Positions 32,649 through 45,120 of a DNA stretch of 64,000 nucleotides are shown in pieces (position 1 is the first letter of the stretch; each line of letters opens with the position of its first letter). Under the pieces are notes generated by a model, which ran no database searches, had not been told where the DNA came from, and saw nothing but the letters and a program-made list of their open reading frames with translations. Source of the stretch: Roridomyces roridus (lineage: Eukaryota > Basidiomycota > Agaricomycetes > Agaricales > Mycenaceae). Location of the stretch: contig JARKIF010000011.1 in assembly GCA_029378245.1 (NCBI GenBank), forward strand, positions 682,001-746,000, written 5' to 3'. A program made the translations under genes and the position numbers.

Positions 32649-35389
32649 ATGGGTTTCACCTTCTCTGTGCTCGCACTCCTTCCGGTCTTCATCGCCCAGG
32701 TCCTCGCCGCGGACATCTTCATTGACCTCCCGGTCAGTGTGTTCAACGGCGCCAAGTCTGTCTGTAGCGCTCATCTCTGGATCACCCTGCAGGTCACGAA
32801 TGCTGTCGTCGCTCCCGACGGGTTCCCTCGCTCTGCGATTCAGATTGGGACCTTCCCGGGCGCGAACATCGTTGCCATGAAAGGCGACACGCTGCACCTC
32901 AACGTGTCGAACCACCTCGTCGATCCGACGATGAGGAGGTCTACCAGCATTGTGAGTAGACTGCGATCGGGTGTCCCTGTCTGACCTCTGGTCGTTGCAG
33001 CACTGGCATGGGCTCTTCCAGGACCGCACCGCTAGCGAGGACGGGCCGTCGTTCGTCAATCAATGTCAGTATCATGCGCACTTGTAGGACTCCGTTACTA
33101 ACTATTTTCTGTAGGCCCCATTGCTCCGGGAGCATTCTATCAGTATAATTTCGGCTTGGGTAATCAAACCGGAACCTACTGGTTCCACAGGTAAGATTCC
33201 CCTCCTTCGGTCTTCAATTTTCATTCATCTTTGGTTTCCAGTCACCTGTCCACCCAGTACGCAGATGGAGAACGTGGAACTTTGGTCATCTGTGAGTTCA
33301 CGCACTGAACTGCAACTCGCTCTCATGCTGAGACGTTATTAGATGGTACATATTTGCGATCGACTCCGCTGGGATCGCGTACTCATTTCTACAGACCCGA
33401 ATGACCCGCAGAAGAATCTCTGGGATGTCGACGATGCCTCGACCATTATCACTCTTGCGGATTGGTGGGTAGTGGGGCATCTTCTTTGAACGATTCTCTG
33501 ACAAGTCGATAGGTACCACACGCCCGCCGAGCAACTGATGGCGCAATTCAAGACGGACGGCCACGAGCCTGTCCCGGCCTCTGGTTTGTTCAACGGCGCC
33601 GGTGTAAGTCTCATGCAGGCTAGCAGGAATCAGTCCATAATTGAACGTTTGTCAGCGATACATTGGAGGTCCTGCTGTTCCCTGGTCCGTGGTCAACGTT
33701 GTGGCCGGAAAACGCTACCGGTGAGCAAGTTCAGCTGCATTGCCAACCTCCATCTGAAGCCAAGCAGTTTCCGTGTCATCAATATTTCTGCTTTCGCGGC
33801 CTTCACGTTCTCGGTCGACGGCCACACCTTCGACGTCATCGAGACCGACGGTATCGCCACTGTACCTTTGGTCCGTTTGAGATCAAATCATATTCATGCC
33901 CATTGAAATTCATTCCTTCCGTAGACCGTCAGCAGCTTCGAAATCCACGCCGGTACGTACCACTTCCTTGCCGAGACGTGCCTTTGCTCATTCACTGTAC
34001 AGCCCAGCGTTATAGTATCGTCGTATGTGCTACACCATCCGTTCTATGGCATTTCATCAACTTCCGTCAGCTCCATGCGAATCAACCCGTGAACAACTAT
34101 TGGATGCGCTCGCCCATGGTCAATCATTTCCGCTTTCCTTCTAAAGCCGCGAGCTCACAAAAATCCATAGACGGTCGCGGGCTCCAGCGCCATCTGTGAG
34201 CACAAGAACTCCATTGAGCGTATTTGTGACTTATCGTAAACGCAGTGGACAAGCAAAACGTCAAGGGAATCCTCCGTTACGCCGGTGCACCTGCCGCGGA
34301 TCCGACCACCTCTGCAACCAGTGGAACCCAGCTTCAAGAGTTCCAGCTCGCCGTAAGTAATATCCTCCTTAATATTGGCTACCGAACTCACGAGTTTGCA
34401 GACGCTCATCAACCCCGGCGCTCCGGGGGGTTCCGCTCCAGCGGACCACACGATTGATCTTCAATTCGATGCGGTAGGTCATATATTTCTGTGCGATATC
34501 AACTCTAACCCTTTTTTAAAAGGCTGGAAACGGAGTACGTGTTATCCCTCCTTTTGTAGAGGCATATTCACTCAACCCCGTGGATAGGTCTGGGAGATCA
34601 ATGGCATTTCCTACGTCCCTCCCTCCCTCCCAACGCTTCTCAAGATCATCAACGGCGCTACCGTTGCCTCGGACTTCACCGTCTCTGAGCACACATTCAT
34701 TTTGAACCAGAACGAAGTTGTGGAACTTCACATTCATGGCTCTGACCACGGTGAGAGCAGAGGATTGTTTGAAGTGGTGTCGATGAATTGAATCAATTGC
34801 TTCTTAGGGATTACTCATCCCTTCCATCTTCAGTAAGCGGCCACGGAGTGATTAGGGAAGTTCTGAGGCTTACATTTTGCAGTGGGCATGCCTTCGACGT
34901 CGTCCAGAGTGCCTCCGGTCCTCTCAATTATGTCAATCCGTAAGTGGAACATTCCGAATAATTTTGAGTCACTAATCCTCCTGATAGGCCCCGCCGTGAT
35001 GTCGTGGCAGTCGAACAAGGGGGTGTCATCATCAGATTCCGCGCCGATAACCCAGGCCCGTGGTTCTTGCATTGGTGCGCTGTTGTCTTCCCTTCCCGGA
35101 TACCGATTTACTCAGTCTTTCATTCATTCGTAGTCACATCGACTGGCATCTCGAGTACGCAGCTAGCTCATCTGGAGTATGACGTGAACTCACTTTCATC
35201 CAGAGCCGGACTCGCCGTCGTCTTTGCCGAGGCACCCGCCGCGCAGCGCACCGGACCTCAGTCCGAGATCATCCCGGCGCCCTGGCTCGACCTTTGCCCC
35301 AAGTACAACGCTCTTCCTCCGGGTAAGTTGCTGTTCTCTCTGCTCCGCAGCAAACAACTCACCCCGCAATCTTTGCAGACGAGCAGTGA
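32649..35389 (+). CDS. Laccase (multicopper oxidase, EC 1.10.3.2)
   Basis: A secreted blue copper enzyme that oxidises phenols and related aromatics, reducing O2 to water. It is spread over about 14 exons with 45-65 nt introns (first exon 32649-32951, last DEQ-stop after the intron ending at 35378). The signal peptide is MGFTFSVLALLPVFIAQVLA. All four copper signatures are present: HWHGLFQ, YWFHSHLSTQYADG, HPFHLHGHAFDV and WFLHCHIDWHLEAGLAVVF. The residue ten after the copper Cys is Leu, the usual T1 axial position in fungal laccases. It ends PKYNALPPDEQ, as typical laccases do, and its length is normal. Adjoining exons join coherently, so it looks functional. Roles in lignin or pigment chemistry follow from the family only. 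Confidence 0.93.
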
Positions 35390-35721
35390 TCTGCACGAAC
35401 AACGAATTCAGAACCAGCCAATCATTCCCTTCCCACCCCGTTCTTTCAAGTTCTTCTGACTGTATTCACACACGATCAGTCGTTTGGTTCTCCTCTTCTC
35501 ACCTACTCGCCCTTTAATGTTCGCCTTTTTTGGGTTCTTCGCGTCGATCGGCGTACTACTTTCCTTGTAATATGGGCCTTTGTATACTGTGTAAAATCGA
35601 AGTATAAAGTTCAACGAGTCAGGATCCAGCTTGAATGCGGATCATCATGTTGCGAGCAGATCGCATTCCTCGGCATGGTTGGTTCGCATTTCAAGGAAGC
35701 AACTGAGTAAAATACAAGGAA
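35390..35721. other. Short intergenic gap, convergent ends
   Basis: Lies between the laccase and NLR2 stop codons. Nothing recognised. Confidence 0.5.
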
Positions 35722-38700
35722 TCACCACCCCGTCCTAGCCTTCCACCCCTCCCATACCTCCTCGAGATCCTGGCCCTCAAAATCTTTGTGCACAGAAGTA
35801 CTGTTCGGTAACAGCTCTTGGACACGCGCAATCAAGTCACCCGATGGGTTGGGGAACGTCTGGCCTTCGCCGTTAGTTGGCTTGTAACCAAGCTTGGGTA
35901 GTGTGCATGTACCTTGAGCCACTCGATGGTGTTGTAGACGTTGATCATATTCCAAGGGCGGGTGGGGTCACTGAGTGCCGATAGCTGTTCGGCCTCCCGC
36001 ACAGTCAGCAGAAGTTCCGGATCCGGCGGGCATGCTCTCAGTACACAACCCCAGAACGGAGCCGTTGCACTGGATGTCACGTTCGGTTAGGTTCTCGGAG
36101 TGAGCAGAGTGAAATCGAAGAACTCACTATGCAACGTTTGGTAGCTCATGCGTAGTCAGTCTGATCATGGTCCGCAGACAATCTTGAGCCATCTGTACTA
36201 GCGACTGGTCCGGGTGAAGTTGGTGGATGCGGGTTGGATGGCAAATCGACCAAAACAGCAGTTTTAATTTGTATGGCGTATCCTCTTGATCACCGACGAT
36301 GCTTTGGATCGGCAGGAGGAGGTTCCGCATCTCATCCCAAGAGTAATTGAAGACAGAGCGAATCTCCCATAGCACTGGAGTACTATAACCCATGTCCGAG
36401 TCATACAATAATCGGTAGGCGTGGAGAATTCGAATCAAATCTGGTGGCGTCTGAGTCAAAAGGTATTCCATCTCGTGGAACTCTTCTGCGTGGCAATCTG
36501 TTGGTATTGAAGAGGTAGGGGACCAGATGGAGTCACAGGAAGCCATGAAGCGGTATTCCATCCATAGCGAGATTACGTTCGGGGGAGGCGAGGGTTCAAA
36601 CTTCTGTGGAATCAATTTAATTTTGTTTGATCAGATGGCGGACGAATCAAACCCTGAGCCATTCCAGGACAGCTTCCGAGCGCTTCACAACCCAGTCCTG
36701 CCGGGCGACATCGAGGAAGAAAAGAAACTCGGCATTCACACGACGTAAATGATCGAGGAGGTCTGTGGAGGGCAGGGCCAATGTTACAAGTCGGATGTCG
36801 ATCTGCCTGAAAATCGGGTTACGAGGGCGTCTCTAGTGAGTGGGCAGTGGTACACACCAGGCGACAAGGCCAATTATATCGTTACGAGTCGGGTCGTCGG
36901 TGCGACATGCAAAGGCCTTGAACATGTCGATTACCAATTTGTGATGATGGACACTACCAACGCCGATATGGAACGCGCGGGACCGAGATTTATCGTTGAG
37001 AAAGTAGAGGAACGATGCGTGATGGGTCGTCACTACGTCGAGTTCTGTGACTTGGGAAGGAACTTTTATGACAGAATGAACTCGTCGTAGAGTCAGCCAC
37101 ACATCCCCAGCCTTGAACCCCAGAAGCTGCTCAATGTGAAATATGGAGAGCATCAGCTGCGCGGCGAAGACAGACAGAACACGTAGGAGTTGAGAACGGG
37201 CTGGGACGGACTCGAGAATTTGGATGTAAAGCTGATCCAGAGTCGCGAAAGGCGACTCATCCTCAGGCTCTGCCATTCCCAAGATCGTTTCGAGTCTGTC
37301 CGTGGGACGAAAGTCTGGGTCGTCAATAGATTTGATGACCGTCGCCGCATAGATGAAGTATCCCGAGGATTTTTGGATGAGAAGTTCGAGGACTTGTTGC
37401 GAAGGCCAGGGAGCTGGAATTCCGGCCATCATCTTGTGATCGCTGCAGATGCGCGCAAATTCGTCGCGGAAATACGTGTGGATGTCGGTGAACGAAGGGT
37501 CGATGTTGACCTGACAATGGATATTTTGCAGAGTGGCTTCTTGGAATAGCTCGGTGATGTGGGCCTCGGGTCGGCTGGCGATAAGGAAGCGAAGCGGAGG
37601 TCTTGACTCGAGGAGGCTCTGTGCTATAGCACGAACAATCTCCTGCTGACGTCTCTCCCCCGCGCATTCATCCAAACCATCAATAACAACGACCGAATTA
37701 CCGGTCTGGGGGACATGCCGGATGGGCTTCATAATGAGGGTCTCCAGTTGCGTAGACAGTGCCTTGTCGAACACGCTGGGATCTTCGTCCATACGGTAGA
37801 CGATGGCACTCCGAAACTTGGGGATGAGGCGAGCAAACTGGTGGGCTATGGTGGGAAAGAGTTTCATGCTCTCGCCCCGAGACGGATCGCCTCGTTTGAA
37901 GAAGAAACTTGCCACGAGCTGACCGCGTGCGACGGCATCCTGGAAGAAAGATTGTGCTATCGCCGATTTCCCTGCGCCGGCCGGCCCATGGAGCCAGAGA
38001 ATTTGAGAATTTGGACCGTCCATCCATTCAGCAAGTTGCTGAAGAATCTCTGTCCGGGTTTGGGGGTGGCACTGAGGCGGGGGGAATCTTTCTCCTGCGT
38101 CATGGGAGGCATCTTTGGCCGTGATGCGATAAAGAGATTGAAGTACTAATGGATAGGGTGAGAGAGAGAATTGATTCAGTATTCTGCAACAAACCCATTT
38201 GCTCATGAGTGGATTCAGCCATCCGTTCGATGGAAGCGATCATTGCCAGCTGCAATTGAATCAAGTTCAAGTCGACAATCAGACGGATAAGTACATACCT
38301 CAAAGTTCTGGAGCTGATTGTTGATTCGCTGAAGGGCAGGCTCCATAGTCTTGATGTCCTCGTCGCTTTCCAGTATTTTGAGCATCCCGTAACGCTTTTG
38401 AAGCGCCTCAAAGTCTTGCATTTCTTGACTCAAAAATCTGTGCCCGGGATATTCATACCTGCCTTTAAGGGCCATTGCTAGTGCATGGCAGTCCGAGTCT
38501 AGTTTGAGTCTAGTGGCCTTGACAATTGCTTTAGAATTCCAAGTGCAACCATGTAGGCTGCTTCGGCGACGGTGGATGAGGCGCGACAACTTACGAGACG
38601 ACGTGGGCGATATGGCAATGTTGAGGAGTCACAAAGGAGTCAGGACGATGGGTGAACAAAATTGTATTGACACGAGAAATGCACGAATTTGTCAATTCAA

Positions 38701-39517
38701 TCGTACGCACAAAGAGATGAGGGGTGTCCATCATCGTCCAAGGAGCCTTATAAGTGATCCAAAGACCCTTAGACCAAGGCATTGAGAGAGATGCGAGAGG
38801 CCAGCTCACGCCGCACGGGCGGCACGGCACACAGTGGATGTCCGATGTCAAGAAAATGCCAGGAAATTCATCTATACGCTGAGGAAATATTCTGGCTGAT
38901 AAGACAGAGTCAGAGCAGGCTAGTGTTGGGGCCAGTGAAAAAATGGGTGTCGAGCAGTGGTCGGTGCAGAGCAAGCCTGCATGCCGAGCTGTCAACGGAA
39001 CGGGGATCCGCTCCGAGCTGTCAAGCATCTTCGGTGGAGATCACGTTCGCCGGCGGAGCCCGGGGTGTAGTAAGAGGAAGTGACTCAGGCTCAAAGACGT
39101 CATCGATCAAAATTTGGACCCCTACTTTGGCGGGAAACGGGCCGATAAGACCGAGCTTAAAAATAAATTTTTAAGACTCGGAACAAGCGAAACAAAGATC
39201 ACAACTCACACGGAGAGGCTCAGAGCTCTCGCCTTTGCGTCATCGGATGTGGCTTTGCCCATTGCCTCGTTGACGACATCAACTGTATCGGCAAGCTGCC
39301 GGAGCAGAGCTGCCAAAGTGCCCTTGTTGTCGGAAACGGTCTGAAACGTGGATGGGTCTAGTCTTGGTATAACAAGCGACCCACGTACAGCGGCAAGGTC
39401 GATGAACGAGTTCAATACGCTGAGCGGGATCTTGAAGGGGGTCCCGTCTAAAAATGGCTCCACTTTCTTCGCCAGAAGTATGAATCCGTTTTTGGCGGTG
39501 GCGATGTAGGTCGGCAT
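35722..39517 (-). CDS. NACHT NOD-like receptor (NLR2), intact
   Basis: Nine exons (minus strand): 39517-39389, 39340-39210, 38509-38299, 38249-38195, 38145-36858, 36806-36653, 36603-36128, 36069-35913, 35859-35722. All are GT-AG and in phase, giving 912 residues. The N-terminal helical domain (FILLAKKVEPFLDGTPFKIP ... LRQLADTVDVVNEAM) is the type found at the head of many agaricomycete NLRs. NACHT signatures: Walker A HGPAGAGKSAIAQ (about 227-239), Walker B VVVIDGLDEC, sensor FLIASRPEAHI. The C-terminal half is helical without clear repeats. Fungal NACHT proteins trigger incompatibility or cell-death responses; the ligand here is unknown. Intron 2 is 700 nt, against about 50 for the others, and contains a dispersed repeat whose inverted copy lies upstream of the ATG. 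The ATG at 39517 is preferred over a GTG upstream. Confidence 0.88.
39114..39184 (+). repeat. Dispersed hairpin repeat, copy 1 (inside NLR2 intron 2)
   Basis: About 70 bp: GGCGGGAAACGGGCCGATAA followed by the palindrome CCGAG-cTTAAAAAT...ATTTTTAAg-aCTCGG. An inverted copy lies at 39650-39719 and a third at 57092-57156. The copies at 39.1 and 39.7 kb bracket the first two exons of NLR2. Confidence 0.8.
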
Positions 39518-39649
39518 AGCAGAGGAAGAGATCACCGGAGGTTGTGCCACCAGCGACGGCGATGCAGCAGAATACGACGTCGCCTTGAATTCTGTCGACC
39601 AAAAGTGAGATGACTCGAGGAATCAGCGACATCGTTCCCAGCACCTGTT

Positions 39650-39719
39650 GTTCCGAGTCTTAAAAAATTATTTTTAAGCTCGGTCTTATCGGCCCGTTTC
39701 CCGCCAGAGTGGGGTCCAA
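39650..39719 (-). repeat. Dispersed hairpin repeat, copy 2 (upstream of NLR2)
   Basis: Reverse-complement copy of 39114-39184, starting GTTCCGAGTCTTAAAA and ending GGGGTCCAA, located about 130-200 bp before the NLR2 ATG. Confidence 0.8.
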
Positions 39720-40120
39720 TTTTTTCCGATGACATCTTTGAGCCCTGGTTGTTTGGCTCCTTAAAACTTCCTTATAAGGTAATTCTGAGGTGTTCTGGCT
39801 CCAGTTGGTCACCACTTAGTCAATGACTCTTACACCTTGGGTATGTATCTCACTTCTGCCGGCCTCCGTGTTATCAAGATCTCTGCCGACGGTGAGTCGG
39901 ACGCGGAACGGGACCGGACGTCTGTTTGACAGCCGATGACGGTTCCGTTGACAGGCCTGCTTCCACCACGCATCGACGACCTACGGTCGACAACGTCGTG
40001 TTTTAGCCGCGCAGCCCACTCCAGCTCCCTCGTCTCACGTACATACGCTGGCATGGCGCGCCTCTCTTGCGCCTCTCTCCCTTGTGTCTTGCCCTGGTCT
40101 TGCCCAATTTATTGGTTTTC
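39720..40120. other. Intergenic, nothing recognised
   Basis: Region upstream of NLR2; no supported ORF. Confidence 0.45.
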
Positions 40121-40128
40121 AGCTCACT

Positions 40129-40541
40129 CAGTGTCCGCCCTAAGCCTTAAGGCCTTAGAGGTCTTAAGCCTTAATAAGGCCTTAAGTTAAGCCTTAGCTT
40201 GGCCCGGTCCAGCAAGTTCAGGCCTTAAGCATCACGTGTCGAGCCTGATCCGGACCCGGCAGAGCTGATGATTGATCGGACCGGGGGGAGTTTGTTTGAT
40301 GATGGCACAGAGGGAAGGCTGTTTGTGGGGGAGATTTACCTTGGCCATGGGGATGTCTGGGGAGAGTAAATCAAGGGTGGACAGTGCATAGTGAAGGTTT
40401 TTCCATAGGCCTTCAGGGTACAAATGAATTTCCTTTTTTGGTCTTAAGGCCTCAGCCCCAGACCTTAGCTTAAGGCCTCAACCTTAAGTTAAGCCTTAAC
40501 CTCCCGGAGGATCAATATTTAAGGCCTCAAGGCGAACACTG
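40129..40541. mobile_element. hAT-type MITE 2 (413 bp)
   Basis: Inverted ends CAGTGTCCGCC / GGCGAACACTG are flanked by a perfect 8-bp duplication AGCTCACT (40121-40128 and 40542-40549). The subterminal regions are dense with AAGGCCTTAA-type palindromes (TTAAGGCC, TTAAGCCTTAA). It has no transposase. The 8-bp duplication and CAGTG-type ends place it in hAT. Confidence 0.87.
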
Positions 40542-40549
40542 AGCTCACT

Positions 40550-41622
40550 TACAATTTACTCAAAATTTACTACGGCTCTTTGGTAAAGCTTTCAGACTAC
40601 AGTTCTTTGGATGACGCACCATCCCCTCGGGATTGCCTCATCCCCGCCGTGACCTGTCATCTCACCTCAGTGACCTCACTTTGTCGTCCGAATGTCTAGG
40701 TAGTACCAAGGTAGTACGAAGCAGAAGCAACACCTGGCCACAGGAATCACAGACTTCACCAGGCTCAACCTACAGACTCGGATTGCCATGCACCTGCAAT
40801 GGCCCTCAAAAGCAGGTAACACTGTCCGCCGCTGCATCTAGAGACGATGTCGGCAAAAGATCCGTCGTATGTTGCCCACAGAGTCCTCCGCAGAAGCGCA
40901 TCAGGATACGGAGCATGTTGGCTGAGAGTCAAAACATGCACCATCATTGCCACGTAGCAACCCCAGAATAACTTTTATTATAAGCGCCCCGGTGGTATGT
41001 ATCTCGACGTTCTCGCGCTTGTCCGAAGGGACGCTTGTGTGAGCATTCTTTCTGTCTACGGTGAGGGAAACCAGCTGACCCCAGGCACCGAATCCCAGGT
41101 CACCCCTTTGAGGTGACGACGAGGAACAGCAATGTCCTGTGGTCATTGAGAACCGAGACAGGGTAGCGACCACATTCTGCAGGCACAGAAGGCCCGCTTC
41201 AAGTTGTCGATTTGGTTGAGGTTCAATTGCGGACCGGACGACTTTTTGCTGCCAGCTGGACGGTCGTTTGGGAAGCGTTACAATCGGATCAGACTTCGAT
41301 ACCCGGGTCCTACTCGAACTCTGATACCGGACCAACGTCAGCCTCTTGCGTATCAGTGGCACGATTGACGCCCTCTTTCCCAACTGCCGCACAGCGTTCG
41401 AGCCTCATCCTTTTGTCTGTCCAACGGGCAGAGAACAAAAACGCGGCCATCAAAAAAACGATTGGACCCACGTCGTCTAAGGCTCCTCGTTCTTCCTCTT
41501 GTCTTTCTCATTTGTATTGGATGAGGCAACCTCGCAACAAGGACTTGCCTTTGTGCCCCTGGACGTTTATAATCGACCTTGACTTTGACTTCCAATCCCC
41601 ATCTTCGCCTCGATCATCATTC
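40550..41622. other. Intergenic, unresolved frames
   Basis: A 163-codon minus frame (41392-40901) and others show no motif or family. I cannot support a gene. Confidence 0.35.
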
Positions 41623-43167
41623 GATGGCTCTGTCCTCAACATCAGCATTCAGCAAATTTCCAAACGAACTCATCTCGGAAATACTCGAGGCTACCTGCTC
41701 CGACCCCGAGGTCAATCCGATTGAAATCCACATTGGCGGACTCGGAACAGACATCCCAACAATCGTCCTGTTCTCGCAGGTCTGTAGCCACTGGCGTCTC
41801 ATCGCTCACCACCCGTCCCATGCACACCTCTGGAAATACTTTTCCTTGCTTTACGACGCGAGATATTGGTTTATGCACCGGCAATTTGAGCGCCTTCGCA
41901 CTAGGTTGCACCATTACCTCAGCCACGCTCCGCCCGTCATATCCTTCTCCGTCGAAGTAGGCTGGGGTGGGCACGATGGGCCGAGGCTTAGATGGCTCCT
42001 GGAGCCTCACGCACACCGCTTAGACAGTCTTGACCCGCGGATAGGGTCCCCGTCCGCGTTAGCAGATTTCCTCAACACGCCGGCGTTGCCCTTTGATCGC
42101 TTACAGAAACTCGACATCGTCCTAGAAGCAATTCCCGAGCATGTCCCCTGGCACGAGATGCCGATCTGCTCAGCAGGGGTGTTCGCCCAGGGATGTTTCG
42201 TTTTCCATGGAAGCCGATGCCAAGGAGGTGGGCTCGGAGTATGCAGCGCTGGTGTCGCTGGGTTGGGGTGCTGACCACGACTTCCTTGTCAGTCTTCCTC
42301 TCGTTCAGACCTTGACAAGCGTGTGTCTGGAGAACATATGGCTCCTACCCAGCGATACAAAGGATTTGTTCACCCGATGTCCGCAGGTGCGTTTATTGGT
42401 TTGAATATTCTTGCGTGTGGTTGAAATCCTAATAGCTGGAGCGTTGCACCATTTGGTTTGCCGAAGCCGAGGAAGATGACATTGTCCTACCCGGACCCAT
42501 CTTCCTCCCGAATTTACGCCAGCTGGACGTACATTTATGTGCACTTCGCAGTGACAACCCTTTTGATGATCTGACGGCACCGCAGCTTGAGGAGCTCGCC
42601 TTGACTGGACGCGCCGGGGAAGAATTCCCCTGCAAGGCCCTCTTGGAGTTCATGAAGAGATCTAGCTGCGAATTGAAAGTGTTGCTCCTGCGGTCGGAGT
42701 TTGTCAGTAAGGTCGACGAAATCATAGCACTTTTGAAGGCAACTCCCAATGTGCACACGCTGGAGTTGAGGTTGACTCCCCGGATGGAGGATCTGCGCGG
42801 TCCACATGATCCTATGAACCGCGTGGTCCAGTACATGGAACGACTCGACAAGGCCGAGACGCCGGGGATCTTGCCGAACCTGCGTACCCTTTACCTCGAC
42901 CTGGCGGAAAGTGGTTGGGAGATGTTGAAATCCCGTGCAGGACAGCTCTCGTCTGCCACGTTCTATGTGGATGACAAGGAAAAGGAGCTGGCTGATCCCA
43001 TGGGTCAATTCAAAGAAGAAATCAGGTCTTTACGCGCGAAGGGCATGGAGGTGGAATTGGCTGTGATGGAACCCAACGAGTATGTTGAATCGGATGATTC
43101 GCAGTCGGGATCTGATTGGGACCTGGATGACCCTGAGACAACAGATACTGAGGAAGAGGCTGACTAA
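41623..43167 (+). CDS. F-box protein 4, one frame break
   Basis: Exons 41623-42386 and 42436-43167 (GT-AG). The F-box is at about 10-70 (FSKFPNELISEILEATCSD ... LFSQVCSHWRLIAHHPSHAHLW), in the spacing of the agaricomycete family that lacks an N-terminal coiled coil. LRR-like strands follow (LTSVCLENIWLLP, LRQLDVHLCAL, LEELALTG, VHTLELRLTP, LRTLYLDLAESGWEML). The tail is acidic (SDDSQSGSDWDLDDPETTDTEEEAD). The frame switches near 42185-42195, between HEMPICSAG and VSFSMEADAKEV. Total length is 1496 nt, one base short of a multiple of three. A single deletion or an assembly error explains it. Confidence 0.78.
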
Positions 43168-43942
43168 GGCCTGGCCGAACGCGCCGTTGTCTTCTTGTAG
43201 ACCTTGAAATCGATTGTCTAAGCGTCACGCGAGCGAGAGTGAGACGATAAGCCAGGGCTGAGCTGAAAAGTCCGAGGCCGCGAGAGATTCTTCAAAGTTC
43301 AGTCAATCAAACGGCAGCAGAAGCCCAGAGGAATGCACGAGTTGTCGTGTTCGACAAGTGTTCGAGGCATACTTGATAGGAAAGGCGGTTAAGTGTCGAA
43401 AGACAGAGCTCGAGTTGACCTCGGAGATGGTGATGGTCAGAAGCAAAAGACGATTGAAACTCCGACGCCGTGACCCGGCATGTGGCCGTTGATTGAGGAT
43501 CACTTTCGTGCGACCGCCCGATCTTGTAGACTCAAGTTGAAGATCGAACCCAATTTTCTAATTTACACGATGCGTTTTCGGAGGAACTGATGCCGCATAT
43601 TCTTTACTGCCTGCACAAAAATACTTCCGCGGCAGCGGATGGAGACGAATGGCGCCCCATCAAAAAATTCTGCGACGCCAGGATGGGCCACTGCTCAGTC
43701 TGATTCAGAACAGGCGCAACAATGCAGCGACTTGAAACTGGCCCTCTGGGAACTTTGAACCAAGACTTTGGCTCTGTGATCGGCCTTTTTTGTTCCTGAT
43801 TGGTTGCCATGGATATGCGGCCATCAACCTCACAGCCTCGCTTCTCCTCCTCCCTTTCGCCCACTTTCGCCCTTGCCGCCTGGCGCGCCCTCTTTCTCAT
43901 CGCAGGCCGCCCTCCGTTCATTACTTCACTTTTCACCGACTA
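43168..43942. other. Intergenic, nothing recognised
   Basis: Upstream region of the GPI-protein gene, which has no clear TATA box. Confidence 0.45.
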
Positions 43943-45120
43943 ATGCTGTTCAACTTCCACTTCCGGGCGCTTCTGGTCGCCACCGTCATCACCGCCGTCG
44001 TTTCTTCGCCCGTGCCCGCCAAATCCAAGCGTGCAATCAACTGCGCGCCGACGGACAAGACTGGCTCTCCGCTTACGAGCGCCACCGCCGACGCCACCGA
44101 TGAATTCGCCACCTGCACGTACAAAGAGGCTGGAGAGTGCTCGTATTTCTTTGCGGTGCGTCGAAAAACATAAAAACCCATGGATTTCCACCGAACTTCT
44201 GTTTTAGAACGGTAACTTTGGGAGTGGGTCGAGCGATTGTCCTGCTGGGCTTCCGCAGGAAGCTGTATCCGACACCGGGTCGAGCTCAGCGAGCTCTGGA
44301 AGCACTGCCGCATCCACCGGGAACATTTCGTGCGTTACATATAGCAACTGCTGCGTGGCGAATGATGCTGACTGGTCTCGACAGCCCGAATGTCAAGTGC
44401 CCTGCAACGGACAAGCAGGGTACGGCGCTGACAGCTTCGAGCGATGAAGGGAACGACGACTTTGCCTCCTGCACGTACAAAGGCGCTGGAGAATGCGAGT
44501 ACTTCTTTGCAGTGCGTCTTCTTTGTGGAGACTCCTCGTGGCTCTGAATCTTGTTTTAGAGCGGAGACTTTTCAAGTGGATCGAGCGATTGTCCCGCTGG
44601 TCTTCCCCAAACGGCCGAGACGACGTCGTGCGTTTCCTCCTCCCTCATCACGGATCATTCTAATCCTGAGACCTGTAGCACCACCGCTGTCGTGACGCCT
44701 CCCACTCAAGCCACAACTTCGAGCACTCCCCCGCCACCAGCTGCGACTACCACTACGTCAAGCACTCCCCCGCCACCCGCGGTCACCACGAGCTCAACCC
44801 CACAGGTCCTCAGCAGCACGACCACGACAAGCGCATCCCTTTCCGCTGTTGCTCCACCCCCAGCTGCAACCTCCTCGTCGTCCACGGATACTCCCGCTTT
44901 GACCACGGCAGCACCGCCTGCGCCTCCGGCGACTACACCCGATGACGAGGCCTCGACAACGGATGTTACCATTACGATGACCTTCCAACCCTCGAGTACG
45001 CCGGGGCCCCTTGGCGCTGCTGGTGACGGTAGCACGAATGCCGCTTTGGGACGGGCGCAGGCGGGGACGTGGGGTGCGGTGATAATGCCGGTTGTGGTGG
45101 CGGTTTGGGCGATGTTGTAG
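43943..45120 (+). CDS. GPI-anchored cysteine-rich repeat protein
   Basis: Exons 43943-44155, 44208-44329, 44385-44511, 44560-45120; all GT-AG and in phase, 340 residues. A signal peptide (LLVATVITAVVSSPVPA) is followed by a KSKR processing site. Two copies of a module follow: C-(A/P)-(P/A)-TDK-x-G-x-LT ... TCTYKEAGECSYFFA / SCTYKGAGECEYFFA, then G(N/D)F-SGSSDCPAGLPQ. Each module is split by an intron at the same place, so the exon pair itself was duplicated. A long Ser/Thr/Pro region precedes a C-terminal hydrophobic segment (WGAVIMPVVVAVWAML) that fits a GPI-anchor signal. It is probably a cell-surface or wall protein; function unknown. Confidence 0.8.

Noticed and set aside
39114..39719. 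Helitron ends (hairpin near the terminus)
   Set aside because: The hairpin is not followed by CTRR, and no 5' TC end or Rep/helicase sequence is visible.
42181..42192. 12-nt intron to explain the F-box 4 frame switch
   Set aside because: GTGTTCGCCCAG has GT and AG ends but is far below any workable intron length, and it would not change the frame.
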